64,000 bases of DNA from Nephrocerus scutellatus (lineage: Eukaryota; Arthropoda; Insecta; Diptera; Pipunculidae), in NCBI GenBank assembly GCA_947095585.1, contig OX352765.1:88496965-88560964 (forward strand), given 5' to 3'. Positions 34,511-47,455 of this stretch are shown in pieces (the first letter of the stretch is position 1; each line of letters starts with the position of its first letter). The notes beneath the pieces are model-generated. The model worked only from the letters and a program-made list of their open reading frames with translations. It ran no database searches and was not told the origin of the DNA. The translations under genes and the position numbers were made by a program.

Positions 34511-36879
34511 GAATTTTCATGAAAAATAACATTAATGGGTAGTTTTTTTCTTTGCCTCATCAGGTGAATATAATTTATGGCTAATCTTGTAAATGTTAAC
34601 TATTTCAACGGGAATATTGGCGCCATGACAATGTCATGTTGAATCTGCAAAAGTCACTAAGTAGCGAATTCATGTATTTGTCTATTTTTGTTTATTCTGT
34701 ATACCCAATAAGCTTTACTTCTCTCACATGCACAGGGAAGCATGCCTTCAAATTTTTTTTCATTGTAAGATTCCGCTTAAGTTTTCATTTATTTCGTTGA
34801 GCAGATTCTTAAAGTAGATCCCACTGCCATATATAATTTGTTTACACTCTTCACAACAATTTGGATTTGGAAATCCAGCATTTGCGAGTAAATTGAATTA
34901 TAAATGAATTGCAACAAATCACATAATAAAATATTTCAAAATCAATTTAATTTGTGATTCGTGGAGCTCTCAGCAAGTATGTTTGTGTAGGACCTAAAAA
35001 AATATTGCAAAGTACTTTCCAAATGACAATATCGTAACTTTTCCCATCAGAGGACCTACGTAAATACTCGCACGTACTCGGATGGCAAACGGAAAACTCC
35101 TATCCAACGTTGAACCAAAGTCAAAAATTCAGAAAAAGAAAAAAACTCTACAGAATAGGAGCTGCGCATGCAAACTCGTAGCATCACCGCATATTTATGT
35201 GATGTGATGGTGCGAGAGCCTCCCTTGGATTTGCATGTGACGTAAAGAGTACTTTATGCGGAAAAGCCCTTAATATAGTATTTAAAATTGATTGAAAAGT
35301 GTGTGGCGGGTCCCCATCATCAGGGGTGGTAAAAAGGAATGAATCGTGAAAAGTGGAAAAAGTTATGCACGAGAACGAATGAATTTCTCGAATCAAACCA
35401 TCTGGAAAACGATGACTTTGCATCATACCTACCAAAAAAAAAAGGATAGTGCGCCACGCAGTATGCCTCTACTTGATTTCATTTCGAAATCAACTTACGC
35501 GCCCCTCCTTGTTCGGATGAATCTATGATCTGTGAAATGACAAACAGAACGTTAACGGCTGCGCTAGCGACGACGAGAGGTGTTTTCCTTTTGACTGAGT
35601 TCTGGCTGATGATACTCGTACTCTCGCCTAGTCGTATGTATATAATGATGGCAGGACACTTGAAGGCGGCAAATGAAAGCCATTAAACGAATTAATATTT
35701 ACTTAGGACTTAAACTCGGCATGAGCAGTTCTTTGTACTTCGTTTTTTTTTCGTTTTCGTTTTCGTTTTTGGCTTGTGCATCAGTGCATAGTTCACAGCA
35801 GTTCCAGAAGAGTAATTTTCTCCATTTAGCAAAAAGCCAGTTAGAAACTCAATCCTCAGAAACCACCACTAAGCCATATCTTAAGCAGTGCAAGCATGTC
35901 CATGTCCACGATGCTCAGCAAAAGGAAAAGTTTTGTTAAAACTCCTATTATAGAGGACCATTCAGGACAATCCACCGCCGTCCGTCGCAGCAACACCTAA
36001 ACAGAGTAATGAAATGAATGGCATTATTATATTTTGTTTGTCCTGTTTTGTGGCTCGGTGTTCCGAGGTCCGGGATCCTTTGGTGACAATATTTGTTCAA
36101 ATACAAGTTGTTTTGCGTGTGTTTTTGGTGAGCACAGGCTTTTCATTTTCATTTTCACACCAAACTCTACAGTCATGATAATGTTTGTCGAGTGGAGGAA
36201 TAAAATGGAATGGTTAATGTCAGATCCAAATTTTCATCTAAATCCTGCGCAATATTTGCACTCAAGAAAATGTGCTCTTGATGTGGAAGAAATGGTTTTT
36301 GGCTTTTTCTTAAGCATGCAGAAGATGATAAAAGCTGATGAGTTAGTTCTGATTATGTTATAGAAAGTGATGGGGGACGGTGGAATAAATGGGATCGGGG
36401 AAGTGTGGTGAACAAATTTTCTTGTTTACAATCTGCACTATAGCCAACCGAAAGCTGTCAAGTCAATTTTGTGATATTTGCGCAGTCAAAACAACGCAAA
36501 AGCACATGGTCTCTTGTGTAAATGAAATAAAATAATTTTGTTGTTTCTCTGTGGTGATGGTGATGGGTTTCGTATTGACATAAAGCACATAATGTTATTT
36601 TTGGTCCAGCCAAGAGGTTTTGAAATTTTCTCTCTCTGCGAAAGTTGAGGTAAAAGAAAAGTTGCTGTGTCTTTAATTCTCGTCAAAAATGGTCTTCTTT
36701 TTTATAAAGACATGAAATAGTTCTTATTTATGGTTATTTTAGCGTTTTTATTGGTAACCTAATGAGTTGCTCGAAATCTTGATGTGCTGAACAATGCGTC
36801 GGTGTTGGATATCTCTTTTAATTGACATGATATACTGTTCTTAAACACTAATTAACCACCAATCTTATTTTTGCCGTTT
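34511..36879. other. No recognised gene
   Basis: AT-rich sequence with a short CGTTTT hexamer run near 35752-35768. Open frames at 35184-35435, 35673-35939 and 36034-36363 have no motif I can name. Confidence 0.45.
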
Positions 36880-37180
36880 CCGCCTACTGACAGTGCTGGC
36901 AATGCACCAGTCTCAACGAATTTGCCAGGAGTTGAACAGAAAAATGTACCACAATCGTGGCGAGTTTCGCATAATAATCTCCAATATAATGTCGATTAAT
37001 CCTTTCTTGACATTGAATGAACCCGGTCAGTTTTTCCAACCTTGACGTAGCATCGAGAGTTATCCTTTACCATCCAGCACAGTCGAACAGAATCTCAGAA
37101 TCAGGACCACCACTGCGGACTTTACTGGCCCAAACCATTGAGATTGTTGATGAGTCGCTTCAGGCCTTCATACAATATGG
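36880..37180 (-). pseudogene. Possible RTE-like reverse transcriptase scrap
   Basis: The minus strand contains, in changing frames, VRLCWM and NSRCYVKVGKT (about 37045-37100) and then FNVKKGL-like residues (about 37010), resembling the stretch before the GLRQGD block of RTE reverse transcriptases. The catalytic centre is not visible. The match is short and could be coincidence. Confidence 0.3.
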
Positions 37181-37559
37181 AACATAGCTTATTAAGGATA
37201 CTCATTACTTTGTAATGGGCACTGTTTACTGTGTTACCTTTCTTTTGGATCGGGCAAACAAAATTTTAAAGTTCCATCCCTTCTTGGAAAATTTGGAAAA
37301 TTTGGGAAAACTGAAAAAATGCCGTATCCCGGCATTACACGGTCCCAAAAATATTAATTCGACGCTAATATCTGTTGTTTTAGATTATTTTTACATCCTA
37401 CCGAGATGATAGTTGAGTCTTAACGTTACTATTCATCTCAGCTACCCTAAAAACTATGGACGGTAGACTAACATCGATAATGTAATACATTTATCTCATT
37501 TACTTAATTTATATTATCGACCCCGAAAACTATAGATTAGGCCCTTCTAATAGGTTGGG
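37181..37559. other. No recognised feature
   Basis: This is anonymous sequence between two retrotransposon remnants. It may include decayed ends of either. Confidence 0.4.
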
Positions 37560-39420
37560 TTAAGGTCCTAAAAATGCAGATTCCAAGCCAGCCCTAGCTA
37601 GTTCATCTGCATATTCGCTGCCTGCAATTCCCTGATGACCAGGGACCCAACTGAGTTTGAATTTGTTGTGTCTGACAAGATATAACAGTGCATCGTAACA
37701 GCTTTTGACTGATATCGAGTCCATTAAATTAGACGACGGCGCTTGAAGTGCTGCCTGGCTATCTAAAAAAGATATATATTCTAGCGCCCATATTTTCTTT
37801 ACTAAGGTTAATTCTCAATGGCAATGAGTTCCGCCTGGAAAACCGATGGACTTTTTCCCATTGGTATCGTGACTTTGGTGTTGGGTCCTAAGACACTAGG
37901 CCCAACTTTGCTCCATCTGTGAACCAGACCAGACCAGCACCAGTTTATCCGGTCCAATATTTCTACCTCAAATTTCCTTTCAAAACAGTGCTCCCTGACC
38001 ATAATGTCGGGGATTATGCAGAACATGCTTCTTTTAGGAATTGAGTCAAGAATTTTAAGGTGTCCCACATAGTCACCTGGTTTGTACCCGTATTCTAGTT
38101 GTAGCTTAATAGCGCATCTAGCAGCCATCTTCCTAATGCAGATTTGCACGGGTGAAAGCCCAACAGCTTCTAGTGCTATCGTAGGGCAGATGCGCATGGC
38201 ACCTGTTACACCTAGACAGGCTATTCTTTGTAGTTTCTGAAGCTTAGTTGCCGTTGTCCGTTCAAGTAATTTCGGCCAACAATCGATGGCTGCGAACGTG
38301 ATAGTATGTCTCACCATCATTGTGTATATTCAATGTACCATTTTAGGATTTAGACTACAAGTTCTGCCGTAGAGGCGTCTACTGGCCCAGATGGCCCTAA
38401 TGGCGCGTTCGATAGCGGACTTGATATGAGAATTCCAGTTTAACCGTTTATCAAGGATAACGCCGAGATATTTAACCTCACCGGAATAATCTATCGTGGT
38501 GTCTTCGATGTTGATAGGTCCCCAATTGATCAGCCTTCTCTTCGTGAAAGGCAATAGAACGGTTTTGCAAGGATTGATGGAAAGCCCTTCTCTGCTGCAC
38601 CATTCTAAAACGTGTAGTCAAGCACCTTGGATAATACTAGCGATAATCGTGCAGTGCTTACCACTAATAAAAATTGTCCGCATAACCAATAGCGATAAAG
38701 ACTGATCTGTGAAGATCGATTAGAAGATTGTCAATGACTAGTGACCATAGAAGGGATAGAGTAAGCCACCTTGCGGGCATCCCTTGGCTGCAGTCACAGA
38801 CGCAGACACTCCTCACAAGACGAAAATAATATCTCGAATTCCAAACATAGCCCTTATCCAACGATTGGTCGAGGATTCGATACCTCTGCTACTGAATGCA
38901 ATAGAGTTGCAATAGAATCGTAGACAGTACTATCGAAAGCGCCCTCAATGTCGGGGATGGCACACAGGGCTACTTCCTTGGAACGAAAAATTCCTTATAT
39001 CTTCTTTACAAGATAGTGAAGGGCATTTTATGTGCTTTTCAATTTCCTGTACGCAAACTAACTTGAGTGGCAGAGGGGTAGACAATTCTAACCGGCCTCT
39101 AATATAAACATTACTTAGCTTCTCCATGGTTTTGAGAACAAATGATGTTAGACTTGTAAGTCTGTATGATTTAGGCAGCTCACTAAGCCTATTGCCTAAT
39201 GATAAATATCACACTCACCTGTCTTCAAAAAGTAGGAATAAACCCCAAGTTGTAGCTAGCTCTAAATATAGTTATCATACCCGGTAGTATGAAATAGATT
39301 GCCTTCTGTAGAAGCGCTGAAAAGATCCCATCACCGCCGGAACCGCTTAGTGCCCATTTAACCTAACCGGGACTGAAGATTTTACCGGATACACTACTAG
39401 CAATACAGACCCTTTGGTCA
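37560..39420 (-). pseudogene. LOA-like retrotransposon ORF2, second copy
   Basis: The minus strand shows GSGGDGIFSALLQKA (about 39330), then KTMEKLSNVYIR and a GAFDST-type region (38945-39130). LLWSLVIDNLLIDLHRS follows with the catalytic box altered to YADN (about 38685). EVKYLGVILDKRLNWNSHIK and AIWASRRLYGRT (38350-38500) lead into 170 codons of thumb (QRIACLGVTGAM, ALEAVGLSPVQICIRK and YKPGDYVGHL) ending in the RNase H start GPNTKVTIPMGKSPSVFQAE. In a shifted frame the RNase H continues to a VPGHQGIAGSEYADELA-type block near 37590-37650. The 3' end is cut at about 37560. Frames break near 38325, 38660 and 38900. Close nucleotide similarity to the 41860-42975 copy shows one family. Confidence 0.85.
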
Positions 39421-39664
39421 GATGCGTTCGGGGCGTGTATGGTGTACGAGTAGACGAATCTGGGAAACGAAGTGAATGGAGTAGGATTCTGATTGTATTC
39501 ACAAGGTCCGACATGTATGGCACCTACCTTACTATGTTTCATTCCTGATTGTACGAGTATGGGATATGTGTACCAAGTTTGGTTGAAATTGCTTCAGGTG
39601 TTCCAGATACAAGCATAAATACAATTTTATTTTCATTTTTTTATTTTAAAATTATGCCGATTTA

Positions 39665-39770
39665 TGGGCGGCGTGGCTCAGTGGAAATGCACATGGCTAC
39701 TGAGCAGGAGGTTTGTGGTTCGAATCCAAGTAACACCAAAAGTATTTTGCACGGTGCCCTCGGTCACTTC
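39665..39770 (+). repeat. tRNA-derived SINE head, same family as 30258
   Basis: The A box TGGCTCAGTGG (39674-39684) and B box GGTTCGAATCC (39717-39727) are followed by AAGTAACACCAAAAGTATTT and TGCACGG, paralleling 30258-30346 with a few substitutions. There is no internal duplication. The tail seen at 30537-30592 is absent, so the copy is 3'-truncated or diverged. A T-run at 39772-39779 follows. Confidence 0.7.
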
Positions 39771-41859
39771 TTTTTTTTTATTATGGTACTAAGATCAGAT
39801 TTATCTTTGGTGAAGCCACGACAAAAATACAAAAATCTAAATTAGTTAATGTATTACCATTGGGTCTGCTAATTGCCTTTGTATATGAAATAAAATTAGT
39901 ATTCACATGCACGAGTAATACTAATATAGTACAATTAGTATAATTCTAATTTATTAACTAAAGTCTGAATGTACGAGCGTTAAATGTGCATTTCATTCTC
40001 GTTTAATGGATCATTAGATAAACTCGATAAAGGAATGCACAACAAATCCATCTCACTTTGCGACATTTGCTTCCTTGTAATATATCTTGTAAGCTGCAGG
40101 GAAATAAATGAAATACCCAAGGAAACTGTTAAAACAGGATGTCTGAAATTTTTAATTAAATCGTATTGTATGTGGGTGTGTATCTTAGGTACAATTTGAC
40201 ATGTTCCGCTCGCTTAGATGTTTGTTATTCTGGTCAAGTACGTTGATAGATTGGTGCATGATTTTTGTAAATGGAGTAGCTAAATCATTGTATTCTTCCA
40301 TACACCTTCATGTTTTGTTAGTACCCCCTTCTATTATCATTCTTCCATAAGGACTTGTTTCATTAAATGTTTCGAAAAATTGGCATTTTCTTGCTTCGTT
40401 GCCCATCTTGCCCACTCATTAAAGGACAAATGGACGAACGTGTGTGACTTAGTGCGCGATGTGTCCTTTTCTTTACTCCATTGTCAATCATCGCATACCA
40501 TACAACAGAGGAGTGTATTTTAATTATTGAGAACTGAAACTTTATCGTGGGACCCGGACAAAATGGATTAGAATTAGGTCAGATGATGAGACTGATGAAG
40601 ATGATGACTCCTTGCTTATAGAAACGCTCGTGTTGGACGAACAGCATTTCCCATTTACCTAATGAATTCAATTATTTATATATTTTTGTTTTTTTTTATT
40701 AAACTCTGTTTTCCGTTGGTTGGTTTGTTGTATTTATTTATCACTTTAGCATAGCGCTCGTCTATAAATTGTATCAATTACTCTTGATAGGAGTGGCGAC
40801 ACACCTTGAATTAATTATTATAAGCTGATGGCTGATAAAACGAGGAAAAATAAGAAGGACTATTCAATTCCAATTCAATTAAATTAGCGTTCGTTATCCT
40901 GTAGGTGTCTTCTTATATCCATTTTATTAAAGGACATAACGAATTAATGTATAGTGTCTTTTAGTCGTGGACTGCATAAAGGAAAAGCTGATTAAAAAAA
41001 AGTCATCCCGTTGTCATGTATATCAGGATATCACGTAAAATTACACCTGTAAGACACTTGTTTTACTGAACTTCTAAATGCTATATCAGTTAATATCCTG
41101 AATTTCTCGCGATAAACATCGACGAAGTGAATTAACTGCATTCTCCCTTCGAGAAACAGCCTGCCAGGATACGTTGAAATGCCTCTGTTAGGTTCTACGA
41201 TTAATTCAATTATGCAGTTGGCCAAAATATGAAGTACAGGTACTTAAGTTGTGCGCCATGTGCCCTATCTAAAGAGCGCATCGGGAATACCTAACATAAA
41301 CACTCTGTTTATATGAACAATACCTGTGGAGCGGTGTTAATAACTCAAGTGGTATTACACGGGGTATTTGACTATTCACAAATTTACACACACACTCATA
41401 TTTGCACAAGTTTTATCCGGCTGAGTTAATAATGATAACATTAATCCCTAATAGAAGGGTGGATGCCAAAACGAAGACGATGAATCGTCTATGTTTACAT
41501 GACATCATCTGTTGGGCATACTTCATAATGCGAGAAACAGGTTCCTTGCAATGCATCAGCATTGATATATCTTGAGCATATTATGTCTGCTGATAATTAA
41601 GCAAATTTTGTTGGACCATCTGGATGCATCATAATGAACTCTATGATATTACAGGGCTTAAGAGAAAAGCCTTTAATATATGAATATGGATAGTATGGTA
41701 TTTTGTGAAATATTAAGAAAGGTTAGAGCAGGGCTAATAACCGCGCTTCTAAGAAACAATAATATGAAGGAAGTGAGGCGAGAATTGAACACCAGTTAAG
41801 AGTTCAATAATGATGAAACAATTTGGGACAATTTAGGGTTTTCTTAGTTCAAATAGTTC
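39771..41859. other. No recognised gene
   Basis: AT-rich sequence. The open frames at 39984-40199 (plus) and 41031-41225 (minus) are motif-free to my eye. Confidence 0.45.
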
Positions 41860-42975
41860 AAAAAGGTCAAGAATATTCAGCCGTCCTACGCAGTTACCTG
41901 GTTTGTACCCGTATTCTAGTTGCACCTTGATAGCGCATCTAGCGTCCGTCTTCCTAATAAAGATTGACTGGCTCGAAAGCCCTACAAAAGCTTCTAATGC
42001 AGTCGTAGGCAGGTGAGCATGGCACCCTAGACAGGCTTCTGAAGCTTAATTACCGTTGTCCGACCAATAAATTTCGGCCACCATATGATGGCCGCGTACA
42101 TGCGTGATAATTGGTCTCACCATCATGGTATACATCCAATGTATCATTTAGGATTAGATAAGTAGAGACGTCTACAGGCCCACAGGACTCAATTTCGGAC
42201 TTGATATGAGAATTCCAGTTAAGTCGTTTATAAAGGATGACTCCCTGGAATACTCTAATGTAGTGCCTTTTCAGATGATAGGTCCCACATCGGACAATCT
42301 TCGTTTCGTGAAAGGCACTAGAATGATTTTGCAAGGATTGATGGAAAGCTCTTCTCTACTACACTATTCTAAGACGTGAAGTTACGCACCTTGCATGACA
42401 TTTGTTATGGTCGTGCTGTACTTACCACTAATTATGATCGACAAATCGTCAGCATAATTAATGGCGATGTAGCCTGATCCATGCAGATCGCCTAGAAGGT
42501 TGTTTAAGACGAATGACCATAGAAGGGGGGAGAGTACCCCAACTTTCGAGCAGCCCTTAGCTGTAGTTACCGATACATAAACTCCCCCTCAAGAGGAAGT
42601 AATGACTCGACTTTCAAGAATGACCCTTATCCATTGGTTGGTTGAGCTCTCGACACCTCTGTTACTGATTGCTCTAGTTATTGGGTTGAAGCCAGTGTTA
42701 TTGAAAGCCCCCGCAATGTCAAGGAAAGCACACAGAGGTATTTCCTTGGAGCGAAAAGCCCCTTCAGTCTTTATAGAGATCAAACAGGTCGCCCTTGGCG
42801 CTGGTTCCCCGCTTTTAAAGATTAGCTTACTTGCCCTATTCTTTACACCTTTGATTTGTCCCCTGATATCCCATGGTTTTTGGATGAGATCAAGGGTTAT
42901 GTTTTCATCAGCGAGTCTTTTGCAGAGGATAACGGACGCGCCCTTAGCGTGATGCAGATTCGCTTATGGTTTTCA
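41860..42975 (-). pseudogene. LOA-like ORF2 with endonuclease joined to RT (internal deletion)
   Basis: On the minus strand the first 180 bases (42785-42970) read NLHHAKGASVILCKRLADEN followed by LIQKPW and an RG-KG block, the N-terminus of an AP-type endonuclease. Without the rest of the endonuclease, the frame runs directly into the RT block EGAFRSKEIPLCAFLDIAGA (about 42700-42765) and GVESSTNQWIRVILESR. After breaks, NYADDLS (about 42445, catalytic box intact), RLNWNSHIKSEIES (about 42200) and YKPGNCVGRLNILD (about 41890) follow. Roughly the last two-thirds of the endonuclease and the RT fingers are missing compared with family order. The element therefore probably spread as, or decayed into, a non-autonomous copy. 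An ORF1-like frame lies just upstream. Confidence 0.8.
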
Positions 42976-43020
42976 TAAATTCCTTTTTAGGAATTAGCTT
43001 ACCGGAGTAATTGGGCTTTT

Positions 43021-43464
43021 TTAGGGCCTTTTCCTTTGCGGCAAGCAGTCGGTGTCTGACCCAGGTACATTTGTACAATCTTTGCGATAGTAGACCACCG
43101 GTCTAATGATGTTTTTGCCGCCTCTGTTGCTAGAAGAGATAGGACCAGCATTCACAATGGTCCTGCTGGTGGAAGTAATTGCTCTAGTGACCTTCTTCCT
43201 AGGGGAGGCACCGGATCCATCTTGATCAACATGTCCAGCAGCTTTGTTGTTGGTCGAAGTGGACGGTTGTGGTGCCTGAGATGAGGCTGTTACCCCGGAA
43301 ACTTCGTTTTTACCTTGCCCATCGGAGGTGTTTGAAGAGGAGGGGCCTTCCTCTTTAGATGAAGTACCACGGCCAGTCGCTAAATCCTTGTTGGTGCTTT
43401 TGCGAATAAGCTTTACATGACCAAGGCGGTATCCAATTTTACCCTTACTCATGGAGGCGTCCAT
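43021..43464 (-). CDS. ORF1-like open frame of the LOA-like element (hypothetical)
   Basis: A 147-codon frame is open from ATG at 43464 to a stop at 43021, ending 50-60 bases before the endonuclease start of the downstream copy. The product is basic and rich in serine, threonine, glycine and lysine: MDASMSKGKIGYRLGHVKLI, a long low-complexity middle, then a basic end near RGGKNIIRPVVYYRK. I see no CCHC zinc knuckle. Position, orientation and spacing fit the end of ORF1 (the RNA-binding protein) of the same retrotransposon, but the sequence itself is not diagnostic. It could be a remnant kept open by chance. A host gene is unlikely because it sits inside the element context. Confidence 0.4.
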   Translation of the reverse strand: MDASMSKGKIGYRLGHVKLIRKSTNKDLATGRGTSSKEEGPSSSNTSDGQGKNEVSGVTASSQAPQPSTSTNNKAAGHVDQDGSGASPRKKVTRAITSTSRTIVNAGPISSSNRGGKNIIRPVVYYRKDCTNVPGSDTDCLPQRKRP

Positions 43465-46400
43465 CTATCATCTCGTATCTGAGTGATCTGTCCTTAAGGT
43501 AACTTTTTATGGTCAGGAAGGAAGTCCAGTACTCTTAAGAGGATTTTTTAATGTCTTTTAGCCATGTCTTATTGTTGAGGGAGCTTTCCATTCTGCTTTT
43601 CAGAAATATCTAGAAACCATATAAGTGGTTTACCTAATTCACAACAAGAAATGAACAAAATATTCATTCATGCGCTTTGTGGACATTGTAAGGAAGTCAT
43701 TTTCAAAATCTAAAATTGGTATAAATAATAAAATTTCTACTAAATAATGACATCGCTAAGGTATCTATAGAATATTGAGAAAAGCCAACTGATTGAATGA
43801 TTGAAGACAATGCTGTCACATGTTATCTACTCCTTTGTAAATTAATGTAAGATTAATGTATTGACACCTTGTACAGGCAGTTCAAGCCTGTTCTTTAGAA
43901 CCGATTCCAACTGCGATAACATGATGACATCTTCCAACAGTAGACTCGGCGGCTCTAAATTTTTCATTTAAAAGTTCCCCTTTAATCTTTGCGACATCGA
44001 ATCTCATTACATGCTAATACACTTATACTACCTTTTCTGTATTTCTAAGGTTCTAACCCATAGTCTGTCGGTGTACACAACATCCATTAGTACGTCATCC
44101 ATCCATATCTTCATAAAAACAGTGATCTTCCTATACAGTTATGGGCTTGTCCTTGTTCTGTTCATTTATAATGTATGCATTGCGAGTGGGATTTTATATT
44201 TGCTTTTAACTTAAGATACACACTTCCAGCACATGTCCTTAATCTGACAAAATAAACGGCAAAACAGAAAATTGCAAAAAAAAAAAACTGCGTGTGACTG
44301 CTAACGAATCGAAACGATCACACCGAGTTGATAAGGGTCTTTTAGTGATTCGTTGTGTAACTTTTGCGGTGGCAAAGTTTTGATGGTCGTGTAGCTGGGG
44401 GTTGGTTTTTGACATTTCCTATGTACAAAATGCCAAACAAATTATACTTATGCGTGCATGTAAAATTTATGTGTGCTGTGTGCCTGATGTAGAAGAGAAG
44501 GTACATTTTGCAAAGCAGCTTTTAGCATAAACTCGCTCGCACTCTACTTAATAGAATTTAAATTTTCTTGGTCGCATTCTACTTAATAAAATTTTAAAAT
44601 TTTTAAAAAGGATAACTTGGCATAAAGGAGATCGTTTGCTTTGTTGAGACTAAAACGTTGTATTCTTCCAAAATAAGTTACATTTATTTGAGGAAAAAGA
44701 ATTATGGCAAATGATAGATTTTTGGCTACATTGTAATTATTGTAAGTATGGAAAGGAGTCCGTAGTAAAAGCCAAAACACTTCTTGACTCATACTTATTT
44801 TCAATTAATCTCCATGGTTTATGAATACCCACTACATACTTGCACAAAGGAGGACACTCTTACGATTTGAATTTATTTCACGTGTCGTTACAAGACCAAC
44901 AAGCAAACCCACACATCATATATAAATGGTATAAATATGCGGCCCTATTCTAAAATCATAGTCACGTTTGGAATTCATGCACCACAACTAGATACTATAA
45001 GTGTTGCATCATATTGATTCGTGAGATGAATATCCATCTTCACCTATCCTCCATCATTTTGTTTATGTCTGAAGTGGAGTGCAAATTCGTAACTACAACG
45101 AAACATACGGCTTCAAATCACAAAGGACTTCAGTTTACCCAGGCAACTAAACAACAGGAACAGCCAGCCACTCCTTGAAAGAGTAGTATCGCTATGGTAT
45201 TTATTTTATGCGGTAACATTGCTATTATGATGTAAGGATAACATAGATATTCATGCAATGTCTTATGAATACAGCCGATGATAGGTACGGAAGTGAAGAT
45301 AGATCCGTCTAGTGAGTTGTGAGCGTTTATGTTATAAGCCAAATGGACAATGTTGCGTAATAAAATTGATTGTAATTACATGGTTTTAACGGGTACTTAT
45401 GTATATACTTTACATCGACATCAGTATAGTTTTACAAGTTCTACACAATTTTAATCGCACCGAAGAGCAGCATACATACAGAAAATTACTTTGCCTCTCA
45501 GTACTCATGTACATCTCGAGGATGGAAAAGTTTAAGGTTCAAATTTACGCTACGCACTATTAACGAAGAGTCTTCTGATTCCAACTCAATAGCATGACAT
45601 CATGTCACAGCCAATTCCACACTTTTGCCTTTGGGTAATCAAATGTTAATTGGTATTTTGAATAGAAGACATCTCCGAGTTGGTTAGACGTTAGATAGAT
45701 TAAGGGCGGTAAGACTTATACTATGCCATTTTACTATTTGTATTTTGTGTATGGAATTTTCATAGAATATCCCGTTTCTTAGAAGTTTCGCAACCTTAAT
45801 TAGATATTCCACCGATTTGCAGGGGAACGTCAATGTGAATTTCCATTGTAACTCATAGTAATGATGTATTTTTTTTGAATTTTCATTTTGTCATGGGTAG
45901 GCAGAAATAAGTTGCCATGTAAAAGCTGAAGCAATAGCTAGCTCTAAGTTCGATTTGTGAGAAAAGTATTAAAATTATGTTCTATATGCCAAGATCTTAA
46001 TATGATTTCTTAAATCGTATTTACAGTCTAAAAACATATCTTAATTATTGTACACCCACACACAAAAGTGGCAAGTGTGGAATTTGCATTCCCATCAAAG
46101 ACAAATTTGTTTTCCAATATCCCATTCTCTTGGCTTTCTTTAAAGACAGTAATCTAATTACTTTTGTTTTGAACAGAAACCGCGCCCAAACAACTGCGCC
46201 TACAATAAAATTCTACATTGAAGGAACCATTACAACCACCCATCATCAACTACCACCATCCTTACGTCGCATTTTTCCTTTCTACGCATTGGTACTTCAC
46301 GTTGTTTCGCTACGGCAGTGTGAGTGGCGGAATTTATATTAATTTTTGCGGTTTATGTACGCTTGGAAATTAATTGAACTTGTAGGGAGGTTTATTTGGT

Positions 46401-47455
46401 TTCTTGTTCGGAAAGCCTCAGGCACGGCCTATGCCACAGCCAGTAGCAATATACATAGTGAAATAAATAAAGGAGTAATAAGGCATCACAAGTGGATGAA
46501 TTTGTAGAGAAGCCTTAGGGCTTTTCTTCAGCGTAGTACGTTCTTTCGTTTTCATTTTCAATACGGCTTTGTGTCGATGAAAGAGAAGTGAAACGTAGGC
46601 GAATCGGGAGCCAAGCTGTTGTTGATTAATTTTTCTTTTTTTTTTGCATGGTTAGCTTGTTAATGGCTGTGGTGTAGTTCTATTACAGAACAGAAATACA
46701 ACACAATTAACAAATTTGTATACATACCATGTGTATTAGATAAAATCGTACCGTCCAAATAGTGAATTTGTTGGTAACACTATGACGAATTAATATCAAA
46801 ATATAAACCATCTTGTAGTGGTATTTTTTGAAAAACATGCATTTCTACAAAAGTCTTAAATTTTTTTCTGACTTATTTAAATTTAACTTTCAAATGAATA
46901 CACGATTGTTAATAACAATAACATAGAAAAAAGTATTGATCTCTTGTGCTTACGATAAACGATTTTGGTAGCTTTTGATTGAATAATTTAGAAGTTATAA
47001 CAATACTAACGGAAATACTCGTCGTATCCCGCCTGCCACCTTAACCTCAACCAATTTACCGTCCGCACACTGACCCTACTCCACCAATTGACCAAGTCGC
47101 AGCCACCCAGAAAACTGTAGAATCGAAACTTATCGGCAAAAAGTATATACGTGTTCGAATCGTAAATGATGGTCTTTCTATGGTCTTTGGTGGACTTTCA
47201 GTTTTTCCCAAATTTTTCAATATTTCGGGCAACTTTTCCAAGTTTTCCTTTCCAATCGGAAAATTCTCGGACTATGACGAACATTTTAAGACTATTACGC
47301 TGTGCGGTCAGAGTAGTAGGATGGTTTGAAATTTAATCAAACCGTCAAGCTCCACTGTTTTCTATGCGATTCGCCTGAACTCGCGTTCAAATTTACTACT
47401 GACAGACGAAATCCATGTATATATTGTCAACCACAAACAAACTTTGCCGTACGCG
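43465..47455. other. No recognised gene
   Basis: A long AT-rich stretch with no retrotransposon, transposase or host-exon signature that I can support. Short frames at 44011-44214, 44583-44804, 45130-45342 and 46130-46342 lack motifs. It may be intronic or intergenic. Confidence 0.45.

Noticed and set aside
42602..42952. 116-codon plus-strand open frame
   Set aside because: It is antisense to the endonuclease/RT of the LOA-like copy, which has clear family motifs.
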